Shown: positions 51,879 through 60,176 of the stretch, in pieces | Layout: each line of letters starts with the position of its first letter | How positions within the stretch are numbered: position 1 is the stretch's first letter | NCBI RefSeq assembly: GCF_900142545.1 | Contig: NZ_FRBF01000003.1 | Location: forward strand, 124,001 to 188,000 | Source: Fibrobacter sp. UWT2 | GTDB taxonomy: Bacteria > Fibrobacterota > Fibrobacteria > Fibrobacterales > Fibrobacteraceae | Direction: 5' to 3' | DNA: 64,000 bases | Program-made: the position numbers and the translations under genes | Notes under the pieces: model-generated | Databases searched by the model: none | The model's input: the letters and a program-made list of their open reading frames with translations, nothing else | What the model was told of the DNA's origin: nothing

Positions 51879-53996
51879 CTACTCTTTGTTCTTGACGCAG
51901 CGCACCGAGCGTGCGACTGTCTTGGACTTCGCGAACTTCTCGAGGACGGTGTTGGCATTCGAAATGGAGTAGTAGAATGCCGAGCTGTCGCTCACAATCG
52001 TGCTCGTCCAGAACTGTGCGCTAGTGCCGAGTCCGGCGAATTTTCCGTCGTAGTAACCGGCCGGAATCGCCGTGAATCCGAATTCATTTTTAGGATAGGC
52101 GATTTCTTTCCACAAACGGGTTGCCTTCAGCAGGGTGCCGATTTTCGCCGTGTTGTTCACGGCCTTTTCGAGGTTGTCCCAATCGGTTCTTGTAGAGACA
52201 TGCCAGCCGCTGGGGCATACGCCTTGTTCGGTTCCGCCCAAGGTAGCGGCATTCCAGGTGTAGAGCCTGCCGTAAGTGGTGCAGTTGGAATCGGTGCTGT
52301 CGTAACAGACAGAGCCTTTTTTCAGAAGACTGGTGGTGTCGATGTAGTTCATGTTGTCGGCCATCCAAGTGTCTTCACCGATTTTCGTCGTTCTGTAGAC
52401 CTTGTCGTCGCGAGTGTCGGTATAGGTGCCGAAATCCGTGAATTCAATAGGAGTGGCGCCTTCGTCTCGGATGCAACGTACCGGGAGGTATTTGCGTTTG
52501 GCAATGTCGGATGACCTCATGGAGGTGCCGCTGGAGAACATGTAGGCCCCGCCCGTGGAGGAGTCGTTTTCGGCAGTCCATAAACCGGTGTAAGAATAGT
52601 CTTCGAATCCGCAGGCGATGTAGTAACCCAAGGGGTACAGGTTGAAACCTGTGGCGGGTTCAAAATTGTTGATGCTGCGCCATCCGCTGACAGACGAAAT
52701 GTCTGCAACATTTTTGCCGATGTTTTCGTAAAGGTGTTCGAATTCATTCTTGCTGGGAATGTGCCATCCGCTGGGGCAGAGTCCCTGGGGCTTTTCGGGC
52801 ACTTCTACTTTTTCCATCATGTTACCGCTGGGGACATCCAATGCGGCATTCCAACGATAGTAGCAGCTGTAAACGGAATCAACAATACCGGAGGTGCATT
52901 TGCTACCGACACCTTTATCGGCGTATCCGCCTTCAGTGACGTAGACTAGGTTTTCGGCCATCCATACCTGGTCCACGATTTGCGTGGTCTTGTAGACCTT
53001 GTTATCGCGCAGGTCGGTCAACGTGTTCGCGACGCTGTCGTAGACGCTTCCTGCCTTGGGAGCGGGTGTAGCGCCTTCATCGATGTCGTAGTTTTTAACG
53101 CAGCGGACAAAGTTCTTTTGTTCCTTAAAGGTGCCGCCGCCACCTCCGGCACCACCTTTTGAGAAACAGATTTCTCTGGCGTAGTTTTCCGAAAAACTGG
53201 GACCGTCTTCTTCGGCGAACCAATAGCAAGATTCCGTGTGTCCCACAGAACCGTAAGTCACATAGACTCCGGCGTAAGAAACGTAGCCGCCGTAAACGGC
53301 AGAAAAACCGAAGGCGTCCGTTGCGGTGGAATCTTCGGGCCAAGCGCCGTTTCTGTTGGATTTGAGCGCGGCTCCAATATCGGTGTAACCTTGCTTCTTT
53401 ACGTAATTGACGAGGATGTTCCAGTCGTGAACTTGCGGCAAATGCCAGCCGTCGGGACAGATTCCTTTGTAGTTAAAGACGTCTGTTGTACTGCAATATG
53501 TGTTGAATGGCCTTGAAAGGTCCACGGCTTCGCCCCAGGTGTACAGCTTTCCGCAGTTATAGCGGGACTCGGAGCTTTCCTCGGTTTTCAGGTCAAGGTT
53601 TTGCGCCATCCATGTTTGAATGCCGATTTTTACGGTCTTGTAGACGCTTCCGTCTCGCGGATCCTTAAGTTCGCCGTATTCGATGTCGGGGTTCAAATAG
53701 TCGTCTTGAGTGCGTTTTTGAGAGCTTTCGCTGCCAGAAGACGAATTGCTGTCGCTGGTAGACGAAGAGCTTGTGTCGTCTGTGCTGCCAGACGAACCGT
53801 TCGAATTGGAACCAGATGAATTGTCCGATTTGCCGCTTGACGAGGATCCATCCTTGTCGTTCGATTTAGAATAGCTCGAAGACGAATCCTGCGAATCGTC
53901 ATCATTGGGGCCTGTGGTTCCGCTCTTTCCGCTACAGCCGGCGAGAACGGCGGCGCAAACACAGGTGTATAAAAAAGCTTTTCCCTTGATGTTCAT
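51879..53996 (-). CDS. Lipoprotein with three FISUMP domains
   Basis: A 705-residue lipoprotein: signal TCVCAAVLAGC with the lipobox Cys near residue 21, then about 75 residues of Ser/Asp/Asn-rich linker, typical of Fibrobacter surface lipoproteins. Three FISUMP (TIGR02145) repeats follow, each with the pattern DxRDxxVYKT..IGxQxWMAxNL, then GxCPxGWHLP, then VRC: about 105-315 (DPRDGSVYKTVKIGIQTWMA), about 330-520 (DNKVYKTTQIVDQVWMAENL) and about 525-705 (DTRDDKVYRTTKIGEDTWMADNM). It is probably displayed on the outer membrane. The ligand is unknown; presence of three diverged copies suggests binding of several sites or a long polymer. Confidence 0.87.
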   Translation of the reverse strand: MNIKGKAFLYTCVCAAVLAGCSGKSGTTGPNDDDSQDSSSSYSKSNDKDGSSSSGKSDNSSGSNSNGSSGSTDDTSSSSTSDSNSSSGSESSQKRTQDDYLNPDIEYGELKDPRDGSVYKTVKIGIQTWMAQNLDLKTEESSESRYNCGKLYTWGEAVDLSRPFNTYCSTTDVFNYKGICPDGWHLPQVHDWNILVNYVKKQGYTDIGAALKSNRNGAWPEDSTATDAFGFSAVYGGYVSYAGVYVTYGSVGHTESCYWFAEEDGPSFSENYAREICFSKGGAGGGGGTFKEQKNFVRCVKNYDIDEGATPAPKAGSVYDSVANTLTDLRDNKVYKTTQIVDQVWMAENLVYVTEGGYADKGVGSKCTSGIVDSVYSCYYRWNAALDVPSGNMMEKVEVPEKPQGLCPSGWHIPSKNEFEHLYENIGKNVADISSVSGWRSINNFEPATGFNLYPLGYYIACGFEDYSYTGLWTAENDSSTGGAYMFSSGTSMRSSDIAKRKYLPVRCIRDEGATPIEFTDFGTYTDTRDDKVYRTTKIGEDTWMADNMNYIDTTSLLKKGSVCYDSTDSNCTTYGRLYTWNAATLGGTEQGVCPSGWHVSTRTDWDNLEKAVNNTAKIGTLLKATRLWKEIAYPKNEFGFTAIPAGYYDGKFAGLGTSAQFWTSTIVSDSSAFYYSISNANTVLEKFAKSKTVARSVRCVKNKE

Positions 53997-54032
53997 AGAA
54001 CCCCCATATAAAGCGTTACGTAAAACTTAGTA

Positions 54033-56210
54033 TTATTTTCCGCGGCGCATGGAACTGAACTGTACCGGAGAATTGTTTCGTTTCTCGTTGCGGTTGTTTT
54101 GCTCGCGATTTCCGCGGTTGTCCTTGTTGGAATGGAAGTCGCGGCCCTTGTTGCCGTTAAACTTGCGGTCGCTATGGAAACTCTTGCGCTCTTCGCGCCT
54201 GTCATTGCGCGGTTCGCCAAACTGTGCTGCGCGGCGTTCCTTGCGGGCAGAATTTTCCCAGCGGCCCTTGTCGCCGGATTTCTGTGGCACGATAGTGACA
54301 ACGCGCTGCTCGCGTTTCTGCTGTTCGCGCTGGCGGTAGTCCTCGTTTTCTTCGCGCTCCTTGCTCGGGAAGAATTCCTTGCCTTCGGCCTTCGCGCTGC
54401 GGCTAAGGAGCAGTCGGCCAATCTTGCCGAGTTTCAGGCGTTCAAGCGTCGCGCGAATCTGCGGGCGATTTTCTGGAATGTACCAGAAGAAGAACTGACG
54501 CTGGCTGCGCTTCTGTTCCGGTGTCTTTGCCACGTAAAGTGGCTTGCCATCCGGTGTCATTTCGCTGTAGAACATCTCGGTCGCAATCGTCATCGGTGTC
54601 GGCGTAAAGTCCTGCACCTGTTCCAGCTGGAATCCGAGCTGTTTTGTCTCGAGTGCAAGTTCCGCCATGTCGGCCTCGGTGCATCCGGGGTGGCTACTGA
54701 TAAAGTAAGGAATAATCTGCTGGCGCTTTCCGATGCGTTTGCATTCGTCGTCAAAGAATTCCTTGAACTTGTGGAACAGCGTAAAGCTCGGCTTGCGCAT
54801 CAGCTTAAGGACTGCATCGCTCGTATGTTCCGGGGCCACCTTCAGGCGCCCGCTCACATGATAGTCGATGAGTTCGCGAGCGTATTCCTCGTGGTCGCGG
54901 ATTAGTTCCTTGTCGTCGGTTTCTTGCAACAGCATGTCGTAACGCACGCCGCTTCCGATGAACAGGTGCTTCACCTTCGGGTGGTTGCGCACTTCGCGGT
55001 AAAGCTCCAAAAGCTCATGATGGTGCGTGTCCATGTTGTCGCAGACTTTCGGAGTCAGGCAACTGGGGCGTGCGCATTTTTGGCAACGGCTCGGATCACG
55101 GCCACGCATGTTGTACATGTTGGCGCTCGGGCCTCCCAAATCGGTGATGGTGCCGGCAAAGCCGTCCATCTTGGTAATCAAATCCACTTCGCGCAGAATG
55201 CTTTCGCGGCTACGGCTCGCGATGAACTTGCCCTGGTGTGCGTTGATGGCGCAGAAACTGCAGCCGCCAAAACAGCCGCGGTGCGTGTTGATGCTGAACT
55301 TGATCATGTCAAACGCAGGCACGTTGCCGCGCTTTCTGTAACGCGGGTGCGGTTCGCGGGCGTAGGGGTATTCAAAGCTTTCGTCGAGCTCGCCGTATTC
55401 CAGCGGCGGGTATGCCGGGTTAATCACCACGGTCTGTTCCGCGACATCCTGCAGAATGCGGCGCTGGAACCACTTGTTACATTCAATGTCCACCTTGCGG
55501 CAGTTGTCAATTTGATTGCGCTTGTTGGCGAGGCATTCCTCGTAACTATACAGGCGCAAGTCTTCCCACTGCTTGGTCGTGGGAATTTGTCCCTTGGGCG
55601 CAAGGTAAGCGGTCTGCGGAATCGAATGCAGGCTGGAGAAGGGTACGCCCTTCTTCAAGAGTCGCACGATTTCTTTCAGCGGCTTTTCGCCCATACCGTA
55701 CACGAGAATGTCGGCTTGTGTATCAAACAGAATGCTCGGCTTAAGTCTGTCGCTCCAGTAATCGTAATGCGTCACGCGGCGCAGGCTTGATTCAAGCCCG
55801 CCAATCAGCAGCGGAACATCGGGGTAGAGCTTCTTTAAAATCTTGGCGTACGTGTAAGTTGCGTAATCGGGGCGGAATCCGGCCTTGTTTCCCGGCGTAA
55901 AAGCATCGTCGCTACGCAGGCGTTTGGCGGCGGTGTAATGGTTCACCATGGAATCCATGCCGCTCGAAATCGCAAAGAACATGCGGGGCTTGCCGAGCTT
56001 TTTGAAATCACGCAAGTCGTCGCGCCAGTTCGGCTGCGGTAAAATTGCCACGCGTAGGCCTTCGTGCTCGAAAAGGCGACCGACCACGGCGTGCCCAAAG
56101 CAGGGGTGATCCACGTAGGCGTCCGCGCTAATGATAATCACATCGACATAGTCCCAGCCGAGTTCGTCCAGGTCTTCTTTGCAGATGGGTAAAAAGCGCG
56201 GATCGTACAT
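54033..56210 (-). CDS. YgiQ-family radical SAM protein with a long basic tail
   Basis: A 725-residue protein. The N-terminal UPF0313-type part starts YDPRFLPICKEDLDELGWD and has DAYVDHPCFGHAVVGR, followed by a radical SAM core with the iron-sulfur motif CFGGCSFC in NTHRGCFGGCSFCAINAHQG and DLGGPSANMYNMRG, all as in YgiQ. Function in the family is not established. The last about 95 residues are almost only Arg, Asn, Lys, Glu and Gly (for example RNDRREERKSFHS, NRGNREQNNRNEKRNN), a disordered tail suited to RNA or ribosome binding. It is divergent from the aminotransferase gene with only 35 bases between the start codons; TACTAT lies 10 bases upstream of its ATG. Confidence 0.9.
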   Translation of the reverse strand: MYDPRFLPICKEDLDELGWDYVDVIIISADAYVDHPCFGHAVVGRLFEHEGLRVAILPQPNWRDDLRDFKKLGKPRMFFAISSGMDSMVNHYTAAKRLRSDDAFTPGNKAGFRPDYATYTYAKILKKLYPDVPLLIGGLESSLRRVTHYDYWSDRLKPSILFDTQADILVYGMGEKPLKEIVRLLKKGVPFSSLHSIPQTAYLAPKGQIPTTKQWEDLRLYSYEECLANKRNQIDNCRKVDIECNKWFQRRILQDVAEQTVVINPAYPPLEYGELDESFEYPYAREPHPRYRKRGNVPAFDMIKFSINTHRGCFGGCSFCAINAHQGKFIASRSRESILREVDLITKMDGFAGTITDLGGPSANMYNMRGRDPSRCQKCARPSCLTPKVCDNMDTHHHELLELYREVRNHPKVKHLFIGSGVRYDMLLQETDDKELIRDHEEYARELIDYHVSGRLKVAPEHTSDAVLKLMRKPSFTLFHKFKEFFDDECKRIGKRQQIIPYFISSHPGCTEADMAELALETKQLGFQLEQVQDFTPTPMTIATEMFYSEMTPDGKPLYVAKTPEQKRSQRQFFFWYIPENRPQIRATLERLKLGKIGRLLLSRSAKAEGKEFFPSKEREENEDYRQREQQKREQRVVTIVPQKSGDKGRWENSARKERRAAQFGEPRNDRREERKSFHSDRKFNGNKGRDFHSNKDNRGNREQNNRNEKRNNSPVQFSSMRRGK

Positions 56211-56245
56211 AGAGTGAAAGATAGTAAATTTCTAAATTTCCTCCC

Positions 56246-57409
56246 ATGAAACCTTTAAGCAATCGTACTGAACATTTTACGGAATCGGTCATTCGTCACA
56301 TGACGCGCATCGCGAACGCTTGCGGTGCAATCAACTTGTCGCAGGGTTTCCCGGATTTTGACCCGCCCAAGGCCTTGCAAGACCGCCTGGCCGAAGTCGC
56401 CCATACAGGCCCGCATCAGTACGCGCTTACGATTGGCGCCCAGAATTTCCGCGAGGCGCTTTCCAAAAAGCAGGAACGTTTCAGCGGCTTGCGTTACGAC
56501 CCGCAAACCGAAATGGTCATCACCTGCGGCAGTACCGAAGCCATGATGGTTTCGATGATGTCGATTTGCAATCCGGGCGACAAGGTGGTCATCTTCTCGC
56601 CATTCTACGAGAACTATACCGCCGATACGATTTTGAGCGGAGCAAGCCCGATTTACGTGCCGCTTGACCCGCACGATTTCACCTTCGATGCCAACGTCCT
56701 CGAAGATGCCATGAAGCAGCCGGGCGTCAAGGCGCTCGTACTTTGCAATCCGTCGAATCCGAGCGGAAAAGTCTTTACCCGCGAAGAACTGCAGATTATT
56801 GCAGACCTCGCCATCAAATATGATTTGTATGTAATCACCGACGAAGTCTACGAACATATCGTCTTCGCGCCGCATCATCATACGTATCTGGCAACGCTCC
56901 CGGGAATGCGCGAACGCACCATCGAATGTTCCAGCCTTTCCAAGAGCTATTCCATTACGGGCTGGCGCTTGGGCTATGTGCTCGCTGCCGAACCCATCAT
57001 GAACTGCATCAAGAAAATTCACGACTTCACGGTGGTGGGTGCCGCCTCGCCGCTGCAAGAAACTGCACTTACCGCGCTCAACTTCGGTGACGATTACTAT
57101 CAGGAACTCCAAGCGCATTACACGCACATGAAGGAAATCTTCACCGGCGGCCTGCACAATTTAGGCTTCAAGTTCACCGAGCCGCAGGGCACGTACTTCG
57201 TGATGATGGATATCAGCGAATTCGGCTACAAGTCCGATGACCAGTTCTGTATCGACCTTGCGCAAAAAGTGGGTGTCGCCGCAGTGCCGGGTTCCAGTTT
57301 CTTCCGCGAACCGGTGAATCACCTGATTCGCTTCCACTTCGCCAAGAAAGACGAAACCCTCTACGACGCACTTAATCGCTTAGAGTGCCTCAGAAAGAAA
57401 ATGAAATAG
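56246..57409 (+). CDS. Class I/II PLP-dependent aminotransferase
   Basis: A 387-residue fold-type I aminotransferase. INLSQGFPDFDPP is the substrate-gating start, VITCGSTEAMMVSM the cofactor loop, LCNPSNPSG the conserved Asn block, YVITDEVYEH the pyridine Asp and Tyr, and SSLSKSYSITGWRLGY holds the Schiff-base Lys. NPSNPSG and GFPDF fit the kynurenine/methionine aminotransferase (YbdL/KAT) group, so a role in methionine salvage or aromatic amino-acid turnover is possible. No linked pathway gene is present. The ATG is preceded by TTTCCTCCC, not a Shine-Dalgarno sequence; TAAATT lies 7 bases upstream. Confidence 0.9.
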   Translation: MKPLSNRTEHFTESVIRHMTRIANACGAINLSQGFPDFDPPKALQDRLAEVAHTGPHQYALTIGAQNFREALSKKQERFSGLRYDPQTEMVITCGSTEAMMVSMMSICNPGDKVVIFSPFYENYTADTILSGASPIYVPLDPHDFTFDANVLEDAMKQPGVKALVLCNPSNPSGKVFTREELQIIADLAIKYDLYVITDEVYEHIVFAPHHHTYLATLPGMRERTIECSSLSKSYSITGWRLGYVLAAEPIMNCIKKIHDFTVVGAASPLQETALTALNFGDDYYQELQAHYTHMKEIFTGGLHNLGFKFTEPQGTYFVMMDISEFGYKSDDQFCIDLAQKVGVAAVPGSSFFREPVNHLIRFHFAKKDETLYDALNRLECLRKKMK

Positions 57410-57440
57410 TAGACAGTAGGAAGTAGGCAGTAGACAGTAT
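57408..57440 (+). repeat. Short imperfect tandem repeat (AGTAGACAGTAGG type)
   Basis: TAGTAGACAGTAGGAAGT and AGGCAGTAGACAGTATT are tandem variants of an AGTAGACAGT unit right after the aminotransferase stop. Such repeats are common intergenic filler in some genomes; no function is assigned. Confidence 0.5.
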
Positions 57441-57475
57441 TTGTTGCAATTCTCATTGCTCAAAGCGAAGCGACC

Positions 57476-58123
57476 TCATACCTCGTTCTTCTCTGCATCC
57501 CGCTTCGAGTAAACACACCCGCAGTAATTCTGCCTATATAAATTGTATTCGGCGGAAAGCTGAATGGAACGCTTGTACCCGCCCTTCTTCTTGAAGTCGC
57601 TGGGCAGGCGGCGGATGCCGTAAATATCGCACTGCTCCTGCACCACCTCGTTCAGCACCTGTGCATTTTTCATGGGACTGATCGTGAGCGTGGTGGTAAA
57701 GTATTCGCAGTTCAGTTCCTTCGCAAGTCTTGCCGATTCAGCGAGGCGCAGCTCGAAACACTTGCGGCAACGAGCGCCGCCTTCGGGCTCGTTTTCAAGC
57801 CCGCGAACGGTGTCGTAGAATTTTTTCGGGTCGTATTCGCCTTCAATCAGCGTGACCGGATGCTTCGTCTTGAATTCTGCCACAAACCGCTTGATTTCTT
57901 CGACGCGGTGGCGGTATTCTTCGTCCGGCGCGATATTCGGATTATAGTAGAAAAGCGTAATCTTAAAATACTGCGATAGGTATTCAATGGTGTAGCTGCT
58001 ACAGGGTGCACAGCAGGCATGCAACAAGAGCGTCGGCACTTCGCCGGTGCGTTCCAGCCTGCGGATGATATAATCCAAGTCGCGCTGGTAATTATGCTTG
58101 GGTGCGTTGGACTGCTGTTCCAT
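57476..58123 (-). CDS. queH: Epoxyqueuosine reductase QueH
   Basis: A 215-residue protein with the QueH signature: LLHACCAPCSSYTIEYL (iron-sulfur Cys pair), CRKCFELRLAESARLA (second pair), TTTLTISPMKN, and SDFKKKGGYKRSIQLS followed by YRQNYCGCVYS. QueH carries out the last step of queuosine tRNA modification in organisms without QueG. The ATG follows GGAGTAGGCC and is 3 bases after the stop of the small membrane protein gene, so the two form an operon. Confidence 0.93.
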   Translation of the reverse strand: MEQQSNAPKHNYQRDLDYIIRRLERTGEVPTLLLHACCAPCSSYTIEYLSQYFKITLFYYNPNIAPDEEYRHRVEEIKRFVAEFKTKHPVTLIEGEYDPKKFYDTVRGLENEPEGGARCRKCFELRLAESARLAKELNCEYFTTTLTISPMKNAQVLNEVVQEQCDIYGIRRLPSDFKKKGGYKRSIQLSAEYNLYRQNYCGCVYSKRDAEKNEV

Positions 58124-58126
58124 GGC

Positions 58127-58519
58127 CTACTCCCAACTTAAGGTGCCAAAAGCGGTAATCCAGTAGCAAATGGCCGTAATTACGGCGAAAGTCCCCATCA
58201 CGGTGCGTTCCTTATGGGCGGTGCTAAAGAGAACCGTCGCGGTATAGAACGTCAGGTAAAGCGCAAAGAAGAAGGCGAGAATTCGCGTTACCATGAATGG
58301 GATAATCTCGGGTAGAACATGTCCCGCCGAAAGTAACACGAAAAGGGCGACGAACTGCATCGTGGTCGGCACAATGAATGCCTTGCGGACTTCGGGCGGA
58401 ATCACCTTGTAGCGGGCATTCATGGCGTATGCGCCGAGCGGGGCGCCCAAGGCGAGCGCGATATTCAAGGCGATAGAGGGCAAAAAAGCGACTGCCCCGA
58501 TGATTGTAGCGATAATCAT
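58127..58519 (-). CDS. Small integral membrane protein, unknown function
   Basis: A 130-residue protein with four predicted membrane spans: IIATIIGAVAFLPSIALNIAL, FIVPTTMQFVALFVLLSAG, ILAFFFALYLTFYTATVLF and GTFAVITAICYWITAF. A short polar loop with NARYKVIPPEVRKA lies between the first two. No family is recognised. It is the first gene of a two-gene unit with queH. No clear Shine-Dalgarno sequence is seen before the ATG. Confidence 0.65.
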   Translation of the reverse strand: MIIATIIGAVAFLPSIALNIALALGAPLGAYAMNARYKVIPPEVRKAFIVPTTMQFVALFVLLSAGHVLPEIIPFMVTRILAFFFALYLTFYTATVLFSTAHKERTVMGTFAVITAICYWITAFGTLSWE

Positions 58520-58554
58520 TGTTAAAAAAATAGAATTTAAGTGAGGAAGGGGAT

Positions 58555-58570
58555 CCCCGCGTTCGCGGGG
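58555..58570. repeat. GC-rich palindromic repeat
   Basis: CCCCGCG-TT-CGCGGGG lies between the predicted short RNA's terminator and the 58519 gene. It is the same type as the repeat at 50967-50980. Confidence 0.5.
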
Positions 58571-58577
58571 AAGACAA

Positions 58578-58637
58578 TAAAAAAGAGGACGGCCCTGGGT
58601 AAAGGAGGTAACCTAGGGCCGTCAGGGAGTGTTTGGG
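58578..58637 (-). ncRNA. Candidate short RNA with anti-Shine-Dalgarno loop
   Basis: On the minus strand a 13-bp hairpin (GACGGCCCTAGGT with GCCCAGGGCCGTC-side partner, one G-U pair; 58588-58623) is followed by CTCTTTTTT, an intrinsic terminator that ends no gene. Its 10-base loop is TACCTCCTTT, which contains ACCTCCTTT, the sequence at the 3' end of bacterial 16S rRNA that pairs with ribosome-binding sites. TATTTT at 58645-58650 (minus) could be the -10, giving an RNA of about 60 bases starting GGGTACCC. A perfect palindrome lies just upstream. Read on the plus strand there is no T-tract, so the minus strand is favoured. Confidence 0.42.
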
Positions 58638-58653
58638 TACCCATAAAATAGAT

Positions 58654-58668
58654 ATTCCAACTTGGAAT
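58654..58668. promoter_or_regulatory. Perfect palindrome upstream of the candidate short RNA
   Basis: ATTCCAACTTGGAAT is palindromic around one base. It is located just upstream of the predicted -10 of the short RNA on the minus strand, and resembles the site at 50791-50810 including the following TAAG. It could be an operator controlling the RNA. Confidence 0.42.
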
Positions 58669-58750
58669 AAGCCTAAAAATCGTATAAATCGCGTATACCC
58701 GAGTAAACATCCTGTATCCACCTAAAACAGGGGCAAAATTGGCTTATTTT

Positions 58751-58778
58751 TTGAATTTTGGACCATTTTTACTATATT
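58751..58778 (+). promoter_or_regulatory. Sigma-70-type promoter of the nitrilase-like gene
   Basis: TTGAAT (58751-58756), 16 bases, TATATT (58773-58778). The predicted transcription start falls at or within 1-2 bases of the ATG at 58786, so the message should be leaderless. Confidence 0.55.
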
Positions 58779-58785
58779 CCTCATT

Positions 58786-60174
58786 ATGCTGGACCTCTAT
58801 AACATTGTGGCGGAACTGTGTTCTGATATCGTAAACTCCTGCTCGGAGAAATTCTTTGTCGAATACAGCTGTGTTTCCCCAGCCGAAAAAGCCCGTATCA
58901 CAAAAATTGTCCAGATAGGAATTCCCGTATTGTTTCTGGAATCCGGCGAAGGGGTGTGCGTCCGCGAGCTTTCCTCCGAAAATTTGACCACCGAATTTCT
59001 TGAAAACTTGAAATCGCTCGTCAATCGTTTGAAGGCTGACCGCGATTATTATGCGCTACTCGGATTATTGCAGATTTTGGATCGGTCCATGACTTTGCTA
59101 TTGAACGAAGCCATAGCGGAGTTTGAACAGGAATCTTTTTCAATTGTATTGAACACTAACCGCGAAACGGTGGGGGTGGGTATTTTGCCGCGTTGCTCCT
59201 GCGTGTGGGAGCGCAAACACCGCCTGGTGCACCGCTACAACAACCTCGAAAGTTTCCTCTACAATATATTGCTCATCGAAAACTCGGTGCTTGGGGAACT
59301 CATTGATGAACATTTCTTTTTGAAAAAGGAACTGTTTCCCCGATTCAAGGAACGCAATGCCGTAAAGATTGCAGCTACCCCCTTAAGGCGTGAACGCAAT
59401 TTTAAAGTCCAGCTCACCGACAAGGACAAGGTGCAGTATTTCAACATCGAATACGAAAATCCTTCCTTCGACTCGGATAACGAACTCATCTGGAAAAAGA
59501 TATGGACTGCCGCCGAAAACGAAAGTGATATTGTGGTGTTTCCGGAACTTCTCGGAAATTCCAAGATGGTGGATTTCGTGGCCGGCAAAATCAAGTCCCT
59601 TTCTCCGGCCGACGCCGATAAGATTCCGTCCCTGATTATTCTGCCCTCTTACTGGGACAAGAATCGCAACGTGGTGACGGTCATGGACAAGTTCGGCAAC
59701 GTGATTTGCAAGCAGAACAAGCAGAACCCTTTCCGCAAGGTGTTCGGCGGTGTCGGGTATCTGGAACAAATCAATTCAAACCTTGTCGTCAATATCCTGC
59801 ATTTTGAAGGTGTCGGTCGAATTGCGATTATGGTTTGTAGGGACTTCCTTGAAACGGAATACATGCAGCAACTGATGCGCTGTTTCAAGCTGACGCTCAT
59901 TATTGTACCGTCGTTCTCTACGGGATCTTACGATTTCCGCCGTTCCTTTGACTTGTGCGCTCACGAAGACTGCAACGTGGTGTGGATCAATTCCTGCGCT
60001 GCCTTGATCAAGGGTAAGGAAGCCAACTTCCAGGACATCGGTTACGTGCGCAAGCGAATTTCCCGCAACGAAGATGAAGCCCAGATGCTTTATAAAATGC
60101 CGATTTGCAAAGGGGCCTTCGACGGCGAATGTGCCCATGACTGCATTTATTACGAGACTATACAAGGGGTGTGA
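58786..60174 (+). CDS. Nitrilase-superfamily (carbon-nitrogen hydrolase) protein with novel N-terminal domain
   Basis: A 462-residue cytoplasmic protein. The C-terminal half (about 205-445) has a nitrilase triad: Glu254 in VVFPELLG, Lys309 or Lys312 in CKQNKQNPF, and Cys351 in IMVCRDFLE, followed by LIIVPSFSTGS and VVWINSCAAL. The N-terminal about 200 residues (with ADRDYYALLGLLQILDRS and CSCVWERKHRLVHRYNN) match no family I know. Such enzymes hydrolyse nitriles or amides or transfer acyl groups; the substrate is unknown. The Nudix gene begins 2 bases after its stop, so the two proteins should work together. There is no signal peptide. Confidence 0.75.
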   Translation: MLDLYNIVAELCSDIVNSCSEKFFVEYSCVSPAEKARITKIVQIGIPVLFLESGEGVCVRELSSENLTTEFLENLKSLVNRLKADRDYYALLGLLQILDRSMTLLLNEAIAEFEQESFSIVLNTNRETVGVGILPRCSCVWERKHRLVHRYNNLESFLYNILLIENSVLGELIDEHFFLKKELFPRFKERNAVKIAATPLRRERNFKVQLTDKDKVQYFNIEYENPSFDSDNELIWKKIWTAAENESDIVVFPELLGNSKMVDFVAGKIKSLSPADADKIPSLIILPSYWDKNRNVVTVMDKFGNVICKQNKQNPFRKVFGGVGYLEQINSNLVVNILHFEGVGRIAIMVCRDFLETEYMQQLMRCFKLTLIIVPSFSTGSYDFRRSFDLCAHEDCNVVWINSCAALIKGKEANFQDIGYVRKRISRNEDEAQMLYKMPICKGAFDGECAHDCIYYETIQGV

Positions 60175-60176
60175 TC

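Noticed and set aside
58588-58623. Plus-strand reading of the hairpin with AAAGGAGGT in the loop, as a masked ribosome-binding site
   Set aside because: No start codon follows at suitable distance, there is no plus-strand T-tract, and the nitrilase-like gene has its own promoter at 58751-58778.
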